A stretch of DNA of 64,000 nt, taken from contig JAHLEZ010000009.1 in the NCBI GenBank assembly GCA_020726505.1, forward strand, positions 1-64,000. Direction: 5' to 3'. This DNA is from Leptodontidium sp. MPI-SDFR-AT-0119. Lineage: Eukaryota; Ascomycota; Leotiomycetes; Helotiales; Leptodontidiaceae. A program made the translations under genes and the position numbers. Each line of letters starts with the position of its first letter. Position 1 is the first letter of the stretch. Shown here piece after piece: positions 12,077 through 22,429 of the stretch. Under the pieces are notes generated by a model. The model ran no database searches. It saw nothing but the letters and a program-made list of their open reading frames with translations, and was not told the origin of the DNA.

Positions 12077-13639
12077 AGTTATGACCAGAAGGCGAAAACG
12101 CGAGGTATGGCTCGGGTGATCGATGAATTCCTTGAGGATCTTGCTATCAACCTCGATTACAAGGAGGAAGCGAAAACCGAGGGTTGCCGAGTTATGAGGA
12201 TCGATTTTGTCCTTGGGAAATGAATGGAGAATGGAGAGTATGACGTCGTTGTTGCCTGAAAAATACCGTAGCCTCACCCTTTAAAATAGAGTAGAGTTTC
12301 TCTTTTCAGTCAAGAGAAGAATTTGCTGCAGAGATTGGATCAATAAGGGACGTTGCGGGTCCGTTCTGTTGTGCACGCGAGAAAGCAGGTTGAGAGGAAG
12401 TGAAGAACGAAAGAAGGGCTGCCTTGCTGGCTTTGCAGATGTGTTGTTTGCACTCAGCCTCACAGGGCTGGATTCTGGCGCTAGGCCCACACGAAGCGGG
12501 GCAGTGCGCAAGTAAAGGTGCCGTCACGTGCAATCGTCTACCGATTGCCGCGGTGACTGATCCAACATCATCTTACTATCTAGAGTCTTAAAAAGCATTT
12601 AGCGTTAAATCTGACAATTCTATACACGTAGCGCTGATTTTATCAAATTTAAAGAGGGTCGAAGTTTTTGATGGGGGTAGCACGTGGCGTTGACCACATG
12701 TCCAAGCCTCAGCATCGCGCTTCGCGCTCCGCCACACCTCTTAGATAGATCGGGCATAAAATACATACGTTAGGGATCAATAGGAGAGTTATGATAAATA
12801 CCCCAAGCAAGGTAATACCTTCTTAAACGAAGGTAACTTCTAACATTCCGGTCCGAGCGTTACTGATTGGGCAATAGCTCAAAATACCCCTCGCTTCCCC
12901 ACAATTTGATCACGTTACAGAACGGTCACGTATCGAAAGTCCTAGACATTATACTTTCTGATAGAGACTTCCTCGAGATAGGTAAACGAGTACCTGGCAT
13001 CGCGCTATGCGCTCCGCAACCTCTAATGTTCATGAACAATTCCTACAGCAGATAGATCATAAACAGTCAGCAATAATAGAACGAGCAATACGAGATGCGA
13101 GAGGTGAGAGATGTATTGCCTGCGCGGTCAGCTCCCCAGATTCCAAGTGCACAAAACGCAGTGGCTGGATGTCACAGAGCAACCTTAATGGAGGTTGCCC
13201 AGGTACTTTGGACTACATGGGATAACGGAGGAAATACGGCCAGCGCCAAAAATGGATGACGTGGTCTGAAGCTCTCAAACTTGAGAAAAGCTGAATATGC
13301 TACCGAAAGGCCAGTTTTGTCAAACACCAATAGCTACGGAACAATTTAAACTGCAACATTATGGTTCATAGGTCAGACGTATCGGCCTTTATGAAATATC
13401 AGATTAGCTCAAGGCTCGAACCTGCCGACTGCTTTGTTGATGAGTCCAACTTTCGATACTCGGCAGCCTCTTAAATTAGAACAGGCTTATATTGGCGAGG
13501 ATAAATTATTAATATAATGCCCACCTAGTTAATTATGCCTAGAACAAGCATATTTTGTTTATGTAATTAACGTATTAAGATAGTGCTAATCCGCATGGCA
13601 TCACCTATCAGCAAGGGATGGTAGCAGTGGCCCGTTGTG
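12077..13639. other. Intergenic region with a pair of GC-palindrome repeats
   Basis: No supported gene. GCATCGCGCTTCGCGCTCCG occurs at about 12712 and a near copy, GCATCGCGCTATGCGCTCCG, at about 12997, both followed by an ACCTCT-like sequence. Each contains a GCGC-xx-GCGC hairpin. The rest is unremarkable; the region next to 12076 would hold the HET gene promoter. Confidence 0.4.
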
Positions 13640-14040
13640 ACGCGCTACTAGCATGCACCGCCAACATTTGGGGAGGTCCTTTTCTTGTTGCTCCACAAAC
13701 CTCTTGATCCTCTCCGCAACCAAATCCCCTTGTTCAACGCAAGTCCAATGTCCACAATCATTCAATCATTCGAGTTGCTTCTTATATTTGGCTGTTCCAT
13801 ATGCCTCCAAAATTTCCTCACTAGAAACGTTCATGTCCTCCTTTCCAGCCAAAATCAACAGTGGAGCCTTGATCTTAGAATACAGTGGTTGTTTTGAGTT
13901 TATAACGACTTGACTGAGGCGGACATACTCATTTGGGTCGGTGCACAGAATGGAAGAGCGGATGTAGGCGCGTTGAAGTGGAGTCGAAGTTCTGGATGTA
14001 GTGATTCGGGGAAGGAAGGATGCCAAATTGATTAAGCCTT
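13640..14040 (-). pseudogene. C-terminal fragment of an alpha/beta hydrolase
   Basis: The minus-strand frame reads LINLASFLPRITTSRT and then KAPLLILAGKEDMNVSSEEI, which matches the cap end and the Asp strand of a 3-oxoadipate enol-lactonase-like alpha/beta hydrolase. After KKQLE there is an in-frame TGA, and the same frame continues CGHWTCVEQGDLVAERIKRF, the catalytic-His region of the family. So the fragment holds the Asp and His parts but lacks the nucleophile elbow and N-terminus, and it has a nonsense codon. It is a relic. Confidence 0.6.
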
Positions 14041-14201
14041 TTCCTGCTGCTTACCGTCAGTGTAAAGTCTACTCGATCAAAGAGGATAAAACTGAGATAA
14101 CATATTAAGCAGTGAATGCAGGTACTTACATTGCGTTATACTCTCAATCCTCAATGCCAGCGAGTGTCTATAATTGCATGGGTTTCCGTCATTAGCTTTT
14201 G

Positions 14202-14620
14202 TCAACTCGTGGTGGAGACTGAAGTACCATATTCTGGAACTCGACCAGAGAGGATACATGGTGATATTTCCAAAGGGTCGCGGTGGAGTTGGAGGCCATT
14301 TTCCATCGTTGGAGTTGCAAATTCTTCTAGGTTCAATACTCCGCCTGCATAGATCCTATGCATGAGTTGTGACTGAACAGCCCAGTCTTGCGGGTCTTGA
14401 ATGATACATAAAGAATCTATCCAGACATATTTGATTTGTAACTGACGTGCTATTGAAATCGTTTGACGAAACGTTGCCGGCCAATCCATATATGGCATAC
14501 ACGTGAGATATTGGTGGAGGTTGGATCGAGTAAGTTTTGTCTTGTCTGTCTCCTCTGTCCAACGGTAGCTCAATGTGATGTAATTGAAGTCTCCAACTAT
14601 GTCTCCGCTGTATACGAGAT
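14202..14620 (-). pseudogene. HET-domain fragment
   Basis: Reading on the minus strand: FNYITLSYRWTEETDKT, then MDWPATFRQTISIARQLQ and YVWIDSLCIIQDPQDW, followed by the start of the next HET motif. These are the core HET signatures (LSYRWG-like, WIDSLCIIQD). The stretch after MHRIYAGGVLNL shows RDPLEISPCILSGR out of its usual spacing, so part of the domain has been deleted, and the frame ends at 14202. There is no N-terminus and no C-terminal region. It belongs to the WIDSLCIIQD class, unlike the WIDTCCIDK class of the gene at 8-12 kb. Confidence 0.65.
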
Positions 14621-14662
14621 AAACAGCACTTTCTACACCGTTACCGACATCAATGAGTCGAA

Positions 14663-15096
14663 ATTAAGGCTCGGTTGCAGAAAACGGGATATCCTGTCGG
14701 TTCTTGCACACTTGGCATGCTTTGAAGACGATGAAAAGTACCGAAGGCAACCCCTTCACAGTACTCTCGCACAAATTCTTAACGAGCACATTATTGCAGG
14801 ATATGTCCCATGCAACACACCTCTAAAGTGGATGAAGGCGACTGAAGTTGTAATCTGTTCAATTCAGCGAAGCTGGAGCGGGAGCGGGAGCGGGAGCGGC
14901 GCGGGCTTGGCTTGTTTTTCATGGAAAAGCTCTCTAACAGAACTTGAGTAGGACAAATAAAGCCAAAGAAAATGAGGACTAACTCCAAATCCATGGCAAT
15001 TGACTGGCCCTCCGGAGTCTATCTTCAATAACGTTACAACTCCCCACACCCCTCGCCCGCTATGGTAACACACCACCACCACTTCCGCGTGCGCCT
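14663..15096. other. Intergenic spacer with a hexanucleotide microsatellite
   Basis: No supported gene. A short (GGGAGC)n run lies at about 14875-14898. Confidence 0.4.
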
Positions 15097-15998
15097 CTAC
15101 CCACGAAAGAAAATGAGAGAATTAACTCTCCGGGCTCTCTCTGTCGAGTCGCCCATCGCCTCAGATTTATCGATTACAGCCTGCTGTTCATCTACATTTG
15201 CATTCGACGCACCATTCGCATTCTTCCCGCAACCTTTTACGAGGATATGTCTCTGTTAGTTCAGTCAGCTATCTCTACTTCTAAGAATTCGAACAGCTGC
15301 CTCCAATTACTGCAGATTAAACTGGATGAAGAACGAACCTGTAATGCATCTTTCCGCGAAAAACTCTTCCTGCAATGCCCGCAGGGGAAGGGCTTCACTG
15401 CTAAGTGGATCCGTTTATGTCGCTTGAGATCGCGGTTGCGGTTGAAGGATTGCGGGCATTGGTCACATTTGAATGGCCGGTCGTGTGCTACATTCGAGTG
15501 ACTGTGTATAGAGAGGGGAGAGATACGATTCGGAGGCGAGTGGGATACGTTAGGAGATTGTTTCATAGGCGGGAATGAGGATCGTTGTAGTGTCGATGAG
15601 GGACTATAATAGGTCGATGTGAGGGGAGGTCCACCGTATTCGTCTGGAGTGTGGATGAAGTCTCGTTGAGTTGGTTGCGGGGAAGGTTGTTGACCACCGG
15701 ACGAACCCATGGAGGTAGGAAATAGAGAGAGGTTGTCGTAGGGTGAAGGAAGCGCTTTAGTCGGCGTGAGAGAGTTCGTGTTTCGAGTTTGGAAGTCCGA
15801 TAGCGAATTCAGTGGTCGTCCCATATATGTTGGCCACTGCTGCGCAAATGCTGAGCTGACTGGATATGACGGATTCTGTGGTTGAGGCAAGTAGCCTATG
15901 GGTTGATATAGAGGAGCGACTACTGCTGAGCTATTTGAACTTCTAATGTTGATAAGATTAAAGGCTGCGGGCATTTGAGCTATAAGGGTCTCCATCAT
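15097..15998 (-). CDS. C2H2 zinc-finger transcription factor
   Basis: A two-exon gene read on the minus strand: ATG at 15998, intron 15338-15253 (GTTCGT donor, CTGAC branch, CAG acceptor), stop TAG at 15099-15097, giving 271 residues. The long N-terminus is Ser/Pro/Tyr/Gln-rich, as in an activation region. Near residues 175-230 there are two fingers: FKCDQCPQSFNRNRDLKRHKRIH is the first, and the second, starting FPCGHCRKSFSRKDALQ, is completed across the intron by RHILVKGC. The splice restores the second His and the Cys, which strongly supports the intron. It is probably nuclear and DNA-binding; the target is unknown. A second ATG lies one codon downstream. The gene appears intact. Confidence 0.85.
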
Positions 15999-16784
15999 TA
16001 AAGAAAGAGTGTAATAACTGCTCTCAAAGCTGTGCTATGAATGATTCGCATGAATCAGAGACTCGAGGAGATAGCGAATTATCCTGTCGAGCTCCAATTT
16101 CCCCAGACGACATGGAACGCTTTTAGCGAAAAGCCAAGGTTAGATCTAGGTGAAGAATCATGTAAACCCACCAGGGCTGTGGACGAAGAAGCAACTGATA
16201 TTTGTAGCACATTCACTGATGTCTCTAGCATTTAACTAGGCAGAAGGTTGGGCGTCGGAAGAGTGCCTGGATAATTCTGAGGCTGGCGGCTGGCGACTGA
16301 TGGGACTCCACGTCGATCTAGGTTTGAAGTGAACCCGCCTAGCGAGGCCATGCTGTACTTTCAACGCCCTGCTCGTGCACTCAGCCTCAGTAAATCGTTC
16401 TCCAGAATCTCGTATGAATCCTCTACACCTTTCTTATGACGCCCGGCGTGCGAAATGCGCAGTTATGTAGTCTCCTTTAGCGGGTGCAAACCAGCTTATA
16501 GCAATGATGCTTGCTAGCAACATAAGCCATGCTGCGTGTGGTGCGACTTTGACTCTAAGCATCGGAGTAAGGCGAAGGGGTTCGGGCATTCCACTAACCG
16601 CGATATATGATGAAAGGTCATACTGGAGAGCTTTCTAAAGTTGGGCTTAGAGGTCTAGATTTGTGACTTGGGTATGAGAATGAAGATTTAAATCTGGGCA
16701 CAGAATTGATGAAGATTGAAGAACTCGAATACATAATCAATTTTAGAGATTGCAAGTAGTTAAGAAGATGAAAACAGCCAACAA
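15999..16784. other. Intergenic region between divergent C2H2 gene and relics
   Basis: Nothing recognised. A 64-codon frame at 16041-16235 has no motif. The region next to 15998 presumably carries the promoter of the C2H2 gene. Confidence 0.35.
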
Positions 16785-16936
16785 GAACTACAACGACCGT
16801 TCAAGTGCGATATGTGCCATAAAACCTTTCAACGCCTCGAACATCACACAAGACATACCTTCACACACACTAGAGAAAAGCCTCACGCATGTTAATACGA
16901 TGGATGCACAAAGCGATTTTCTCGCCAGGCGTGACG
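16785..16936 (+). pseudogene. CreA/Mig1-type C2H2 zinc-finger relic
   Basis: The plus-strand frame reads [20 protein letters not shown], then [10 protein letters not shown], a stop, YDGCTKRFSRQA and a second stop. This is the two-finger layout of CreA/Mig1/Nrg1 repressors ([14 protein letters not shown], then C-x-YxGC-KRFSR). The first stop is TAA where Gln (CAA) is expected and the second is TGA, both possible RIP outcomes. Only the finger region remains and it runs directly into a HET relic. Confidence 0.65.
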
Positions 16937-17100
16937 GCTTGCAATACTTTTGGGTGGACACCTAGTTGTATCGACAAATCGAATAGCACCGAGCTCGCAG
17001 AGGCCACTAACTCAATGTTTCGCTGGTACCAGGATGCGAGTGAATGCTACGTCTATCTGTCAGATGTTTCGAGACCTCCTTTCGATTCGGCGAACAGCCG
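16937..17100 (+). pseudogene. HET-domain fragment joined to the zinc-finger relic
   Basis: The sequence reads DGLQYFWVDT in one frame and CIDKSNSTELAEATNSMFRW plus YQDASECYVYLSDVS in another, the central HET motif of HET-E/HNWD-type genes. An extra base at about 16965 breaks the frame inside the DTCCIDK motif. Neither the N-terminal ILSHTW motif nor later motifs are present. The join to a CreA-type zinc finger a few bases upstream shows this is rearranged debris. Confidence 0.7.
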
Positions 17101-17451
17101 CCTACGGGAGAGATCAATGGGGCAAACTTTATCATAGAGCAAGCTTCTTCTAACTAATGGGCGCTAGATGGCCCCCTTACTATTTTCTCTAGCCGCTCGC
17201 CAACTAATCTAGATACTAGTGGCTGATAATTCAAAGGGGGCCGCTTCCCCTCTCTAATACTTCCTACAAATTAAGGAGGATTAAGATTACTCGCCAGTCG
17301 GCTTTCCATCACTTAGCACTGAGCTCGCCAGACTTGATGCCAATCGTTAACGTTCACTACGTCGAGTTTCAGTCTTAATACAAGACTCTATACATACACT
17401 ATTCGATCCTTCGTCACATTTCAAATGCGACCAGACCTACGAGCTCTTCTC
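17101..17451. other. Spacer between relics and hydrolase, no gene seen
   Basis: Short unremarkable stretch; no open frame, RNA or repeat recognised. Confidence 0.3.
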
Positions 17452-18255
17452 TCATCCAACCTTCGCCGCTAGCTTAATACCCTCGACTAACTTATCCGGC
17501 ACACTCAAGAACGGCGAATACGAAGCCTTGATACTGAAAGCTGTGATACTAGACCCTATAAATCCTGTAATCCCCTGCTGAACGATAAGAGGGGTCGCCT
17601 TATCCTCCTCGCAGTAGATGATGTGCATGGCATATAGTGCCAAGGCTCGTGTGTTGACTTGCCCGAGAAGACAGCAGCGGATGTGTGTGAGAGCTGTGCG
17701 ATCAATTTCTGTTGCTCGGAGGGAGACATGTCGTGGTAGAAGACTTCTTCCGGGGTATTGGGGGTCACGTAATCGCCCTGTATGAACACTCTGTGAGTAG
17801 CTTTCTCTGGGGGATTAGGGATGTAAAGTTCAACGCACCTTGAAGTTCATCCATGGCAAAGGACTTCCTCCCAATGCGTCGAGAAGACTGACGCCCTTCG
17901 GCAGAGCGAACGCACTCAGATACACAAAGTTAATGACTCCTCCTTCCTTGCCAGCAGCTTTTCTCTGTGCGAACCCTAGATCTTCTACGGCACACGACCC
18001 CACGACACCGCCATACGAGTGTGTAACCACGACGACTTTCTTTCCCGCATCTGCTAACTTCTCAATTGCAGCACGGGTGTGGGCCGAATCATCAGCGAGA
18101 GTCTTTGTTGGTGGTTCAGCGCCGATGGAGGGGAGAGCAACGGCTTCAGTTGCGTAGCCTAGAGGCTTGAGGAGTTCCCTGACGGCGTCGAAGCCAGCTG
18201 GGAAATGCCATGCTCCTGGCACAAAAAGGATAGTTGGTTGTTCAGTCGACGGAAT
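17452..18255 (-). CDS. Alpha/beta hydrolase without a start codon and with one frameshift
   Basis: The minus-strand exon 1 reads PTILFVPGAWHFPAGFD and contains the nucleophile elbow VVVVTHSYGGVVG (Ser in HSYGG), then FVYLSAFALPKG. Intron 17838-17778 joins it to GDYVTPNTPEEVFYHDMSP. The conserved end with the catalytic Asp (YCEEDKATPLIVQQG) is one base out of frame, so a base seems to be missing at about 17630; translation ends at 17452. Upstream, the frame runs back to the TGA of the neighbouring coiled-coil gene at 18258-18256 with no ATG between. This is the family of small fungal and plant-type esterases (salicylate-esterase-like). The lack of a start suggests a rearrangement breakpoint or a lost fusion. 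Probably not functional as assembled. Confidence 0.7.
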
Positions 18256-18845
18256 TCACGAACGGCAGGATTCAGGGACTGGACACACGGATTCTGGATG
18301 CTGGTTCAGCGGAGAAGTGGCGCTGGCTTCCCCACCAGGGCCCCCAACTTCTTTGAGGCCAGCCGTATCAACCTTGTTAGCAAGGCTGTAGGCAGTGCGG
18401 GCTAGTTTAACACCTACCTCTCCACTGTCAGTTTCCAGGAGCTTAACAACCAACCTGTCTTTCTCGATAGCGTCCATCTTCTCCCGGATCGTGTTCAATT
18501 CCTCAGTCCTGCTATTATAGTCGTACAAAGCGCGCTGCTTCTCACCTAGCAAACGCCACTTCTCCTTTTCCTCGACAGCTGCCAACGATGCTCGTGTATG
18601 ACGGCAATCTCGAAGCTTCCCTTCCAGCCGCTCGAGCTCGGCTCGAAGTTCGCTTGTTGCCTTCTCGATGGAGGCAATCTCCTTGTCCGTATCGAAGACT
18701 GGTTACGTGCATTGTGTATCTCTTTATCGATCTGATTTTGCTCGGACTCGTGGATTGTTTTCGATTCTTCATCCTCAGCAATTCGCGTCAGGCGACGTTC
18801 CTCCGCCAGGTCCATGTACCATTTGATTAAAGCCTGGGCCTCCAT
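18256..18845 (-). CDS. Small coiled-coil protein with one frameshift
   Basis: The ATG at 18845 begins MEAQALIKWYMDLAEERRLT, and the product is almost all charged helix with heptads (KEIASIEKATSELRAELERL, then EEKEKWRLLGEKQRAL). The two halves lie in different frames; one missing base at about 18705 (after HNARNQ) would join them. The C-terminal part is less helical and ends with TGA at 18258-18256. No family is recognised. The stop lies in the same frame as, and directly before, the start-less alpha/beta hydrolase, so the two may once have been one reading frame or were juxtaposed by a rearrangement. Confidence 0.55.
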
Positions 18846-19378
18846 TGGCACAAAGTGATTAGGGAAAAGATAGCTATTGAAGGTGTCAGAAGATATAGTT
18901 GGCTCCGTTGTGATAAATGAGTGGTGAAAAAGCTAGCCCAGGTTGTGACATACGAGGTGTTGAGTGAACTACTGAATATTTTCTGCGCGCCAAACGGGAG
19001 GCTGTAAGAGTGCCAGCGCTGATCTACAGCCCTCGCTATCACTCCAATGGGTGTCGGGTAAGAGAGCAAGGCCAGGCACATGGCCACTGCCTCTTGCAAA
19101 CTCAGGATTGACAGACGCGCTGCACTAGAGTCAAGAAGACGCCCTGGCCGGATAGTAATGGACTGCGAGGTTGCTTGGACGACAGAAAGAAAGAGGCCAC
19201 TTACGAATCTATGAACGACGGTGAGTCAACTAGTTCCTGCCTGGCGTATTCTCAAATTGACAGACCAGTTCGTCGAAGCTGGTACGTAGAAGATTGAAGC
19301 TTGAAGTTGACGGGCAAAATTGGCTTCCACTCAAAACTCGCCCTAATTACACCGTAAAAGTTTTGGGCCGGCAGTCAA
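18846..19378. other. Intergenic region upstream of the coiled-coil gene
   Basis: No supported gene. A 90-codon minus-strand frame at 18827-19099 overlaps the coiled-coil gene start and has no motif. Confidence 0.35.
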
Positions 19379-19481
19379 CCCTGCCTACACACGCATGTGT
19401 CCGATTGCCGCCATACCGTTATGTTTAACCCGAAAGGGAAAGGCGCATCGAATACGTGCGGAGTCAAAGTTCAAATTCCAG
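19379..19481 (+). repeat. Direct repeat, copy 1 (upstream of bZIP)
   Basis: About 100 bp that recur at 20590-20690. The best shared block is GTTATGTTTAACCCGAAAGG followed by GAAAGGCGCATC. It lies 90-190 bases before the bZIP ATG, so it may be a duplicated promoter piece. Confidence 0.7.
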
Positions 19482-19569
19482 CCCTTTTATCGTCTTCATA
19501 TGATCCTATCATGCAAACACTCACTTGAACTTCGCCTTTCGCGGATTATTTGACATAACGAGAAGCATA

Positions 19570-19801
19570 ATGTCATCCCAACAAATCTCTGTTCCGCATG
19601 GCCCGGACCGTCAGCGAATTCTCAACGTGCTCGCCCAGCGGAGATACCGTAAAGAATCCATGCATATCACTTACCATCTCGTACTCACACTGTTCAGGTC
19701 AGCGTAAGCGGGAGCGGCTGCACTCTCTGGAAAGGAGACTTGACGCCAGACTGGTCACTACGAACGCCATGTCCGCTTCCGGCGGAGAAATACAGCTTTA
19801 G
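19570..19801 (+). CDS. bZIP-type regulator, apparently truncated
   Basis: The ATG at 19570, exon 1 to 19648 and a 49-nt intron (19649-19697) restore the bZIP basic region LNVLAQRRYRQRKRERLHSL followed by ERRLDA. That is the N-x7-R core of the fungal AP-1-like bZIP class found with DUF3425-type C-termini. The frame stops at TAG (19799-19801) after only 60 residues, so just the basic region and one or two heptads are made. The same frame carries on in a plausible way (PNDPLYDLHLDPMIGASN), which suggests the TAG replaced a Gln codon. Probably a decayed regulator; a short peptide is possible. Confidence 0.6.
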
Positions 19802-19979
19802 CACCTAATGCAGCCTCCGCTTCTGAGGCTAGGCAACCCTGGCATGCCCAATGACCCTCTCTATGATCTGCATCTAGATCCCATGATTGGAGCTTCTAAC
19901 GCGTCCTGTATGTACCTTGCACCGCCCTATGACTCAATTCCAATTGAGAACCGAACCTCTTGTGACTTTACTTCTTAGC

Positions 19980-20290
19980 TGATACCAACCGACGAGCCTG
20001 TACGCCGCGTACCAGTCAGACCCAGGAACGTTACAATACCATTCGAATGCGAAGCAAAACAGCCTGCGAGCGTAGTTCTACCACTTAATTTCCCTCTAAA
20101 CGCGCACCCATTCGACTACTTTACTCTGTTTTTAACTCCCGATCTTCTGCAGGTTATTACTAGGAATACAAATCGATACGCAAGCCTAAAACGTATGCAA
20201 GTTCAGTCTGAGAAACAAGTATCAAAGAGAGTCCGTTTTAGCCTCTTCCGTACTAAAAATATCGAGATTGAGTTTCGTCAGCAAATACTC
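19980..20290 (+). pseudogene. PiggyBac-type transposase, N-terminal relic
   Basis: The plus frame reads FPLNAHPFDYFTLFLTPDLL and QVITRNTNRYASLKRM, the start of the DDE_Tnp_1_7 (piggyBac) domain, where a hydrophobic FxLFxxxxLL helix is followed by NTNxYA. Stops follow at about 20296. The rest of the domain is not next to it; a second piggyBac fragment lies at 22.4 kb. Confidence 0.5.
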
Positions 20291-20589
20291 TGGGCCTGAC
20301 ATCATTTGCGACAATGGCAATTCATTTTCTTGTGATGCGACTCTGCTCGGCTCACTTATGAAGGCGCCAGCTATTATTGGGATCTACTACTATTCACCGT
20401 CCCCCGTTACAGATCTAGCTCACCGTGATGATATTTCCCCTTTTTTGGCCTAGTGCGTCTCTTACTAAAGTTGAACAACAGGTCGGGAGCTCCTATGGCT
20501 TTATCCTAGCTCCTGTTGATAACATTTTCCTTCTCTTTCAGCAGCCTAGCCCAAACCCCGAGCTCAATGATCCCACAACCGTTAATCAG

Positions 20590-20690
20590 CCCTGCCCGCG
20601 CATGTATCCGCGTGCCGGCCATAACGTTATGTTTAACCCGAAAGGGAAAGGCGCATCAAATAAGTGCGGTATTAAAGTTTACAATTCAGA
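20590..20690 (+). repeat. Direct repeat, copy 2
   Basis: Second copy of the block at 19379-19481, with about 1.2 kb between the two. Similarity fades on both sides, so it is a short dispersed or locally duplicated piece. Confidence 0.7.
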
Positions 20691-21445
20691 AAATCACATT
20701 TCGTAATTACTTTTGGACCCTTCTAAAAGTCGAAGAAGATTTGGGGCTACCTTGGTAGATCAAATCCGCTGGTGGGTATACTAGATATATCCATCCTATC
20801 AAGTGACTGTGAACACGAAGGAGCTATTCACAACCTATGCTCACTTGTGCGAGGAAGAGTCGCTACCCGTCGCTCTAGTGGAGACCATTACTCGGCGGTC
20901 AACCGTCAACCCCTAGCCGAGCAAATCATGCTTTCCTCCAGACAAGCTTTTGAGACTGAGCACGGGAAACAAATATAAGCATCGGCCGCGGACATGACAA
21001 ATAGACTTCTAAAGCCGAATGCAACAACTTATATAAGTAATTTTTGGGTAGAGCTGCAGTAAAGTGAAACTACGGGACCCCCGGACGTGTTGTCGAAAAC
21101 CTTAATTTTATCGAGAAATTCGCTAGGCCCAAAAGGGGAGAAAAGTCATCAGGGCGAGTCATCTCGAGATTTGCAACGGCCTTTTTGCACGATCTTAGCC
21201 ATGAGGCATCATTCGGAGAACGGCGTCCAACATGCGGCTTTACTCTACCCCCGCGATCGACTGTGGCTCGGACCAAGACGGAGGAGGAAGTTTATTTGGG
21301 GTGGTTGGTAATAATGTTGTTCAACATGAGGATAAATATGCGGTGATGTGCTCCTTCTTTTTACTGCTACAGCATATCAATTCATACCAGTCCACTCAAA
21401 GCTCTACTTGACTTTCTAAAATACGTCCGAAAACTCACTTCCACC
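20691..21445. other. Intergenic region and promoter of the NTF2-like gene
   Basis: No gene recognised. The last 100 bases before 21446 are C/T-rich with CTTCCACC immediately before the ATG, a good fungal initiation context. Confidence 0.4.
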
Positions 21446-21904
21446 ATGGCCTCCACCACAAACCTCAGACAAAGCATTGAAGCTACAACCCGAGCTTTCT
21501 TGTCAGGCTTTGAAGAGTGTTCTACCACGGGTGACTCCTCCCTCATCAACCGCGTCGTCACCGCAAACTGCCACCGGTATCTTACACCTGCATCCGTGCC
21601 GAAGGCCTTTGATCTTCCAGAAGGTTTCTTTTTCGACCCGACGAGCTACGAGGCGGCTGTTGCGAAAGACATTAAGGTGTTGAAATTCAAGAACGCCGTC
21701 ATTTCAAACTTGGTCATCGATACTGAGACGCGCATGGCCTCTTTCACATCTAAGGATGAAGTTCACGTTGATAAAACTGGAGAGTGGTACTACGCTGAGC
21801 AAGCTTGGTTCTTGTACTTCACCGAGGATGGGTCTAAAGTCAACAAGGTGGTTGAGTTTTGCGACAAGGATGGCATCCTGAGGATGGCAAGCGCGTCTGC
21901 ATAG
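21446..21904 (+). CDS. NTF2/SnoaL-like fold protein
   Basis: Single-exon gene of 152 residues, MASTTNLRQSIEATTRAFLS onward. The order of elements (N-terminal helices, then RYLTPASVPKAF, a mid region KDIKVLKFKNAVISNLVIDT, and the strand pair EWYYAEQAWFLYFTEDGSKV with KVVEFCDKDG) is the alpha+beta cone of the NTF2-like superfamily, in the form common in fungal genomes and often near secondary-metabolite genes. Such proteins are small soluble enzymes (isomerase or cyclase types) or have unknown roles; no catalytic assignment is possible here. The ATG context CCACCATGG is ideal. There is no sign of damage, unlike most of its neighbours. Confidence 0.8.
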   Translation: MASTTNLRQSIEATTRAFLSGFEECSTTGDSSLINRVVTANCHRYLTPASVPKAFDLPEGFFFDPTSYEAAVAKDIKVLKFKNAVISNLVIDTETRMASFTSKDEVHVDKTGEWYYAEQAWFLYFTEDGSKVNKVVEFCDKDGILRMASASA

Positions 21905-22429
21905 TTTTAGTCTGTGGCTTATAGGGTTTAAGGAAATTGTAGACAACTCGTTGCTCGGCATACAAAGCAAGCCCAAGATGTAGTGTGTATGTGTTTGTGA
22001 CATCTTCTCGTGACCTTCTCCACTTCCGCATTTTCCGTGTCGTTAACAACCCTTCTGCTAAGCGATTCGGCAAACTTAGCATTACCATGTACCCTTCTTC
22101 CAGTATTCTAGTACATATATAGATCAATTGTGTCCAGGACTGGGCAATAAAGGGCTACATGTTTGTGTTCATGCTATCGATTTTACAATGTCTTTCCATC
22201 TCACGTGCTCATTGCCATCTTCCTTGTTGTCGTTCATAGCGTATGCCTATTGTGATCGAATCCAACCTTCTTGTTACTGATCAAATTGAGCTATCTTAAA
22301 AGCTGAAGAGGATAAAAGCTCAAGACGCGATATGGCAATTGTTAAAAGAGCCTCCAAATTATGGCAACACTCGAAAGCAAAAAAAGGACATCTGAGAGTC
22401 GACACAGTCTCTCACACACATAGTCTACG
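21905..22429. other. 3' flank of the NTF2-like gene, no gene seen
   Basis: No supported open frame. The sequence ends where the second piggyBac fragment begins. Confidence 0.35.

Noticed and set aside
13400..13445. Possible tRNA: a GGTTCGAGCC-like B box on the minus strand
   Set aside because: The surrounding bases do not form the acceptor, D or anticodon arms; the anticodon-like loop has the wrong spacing and no T33.
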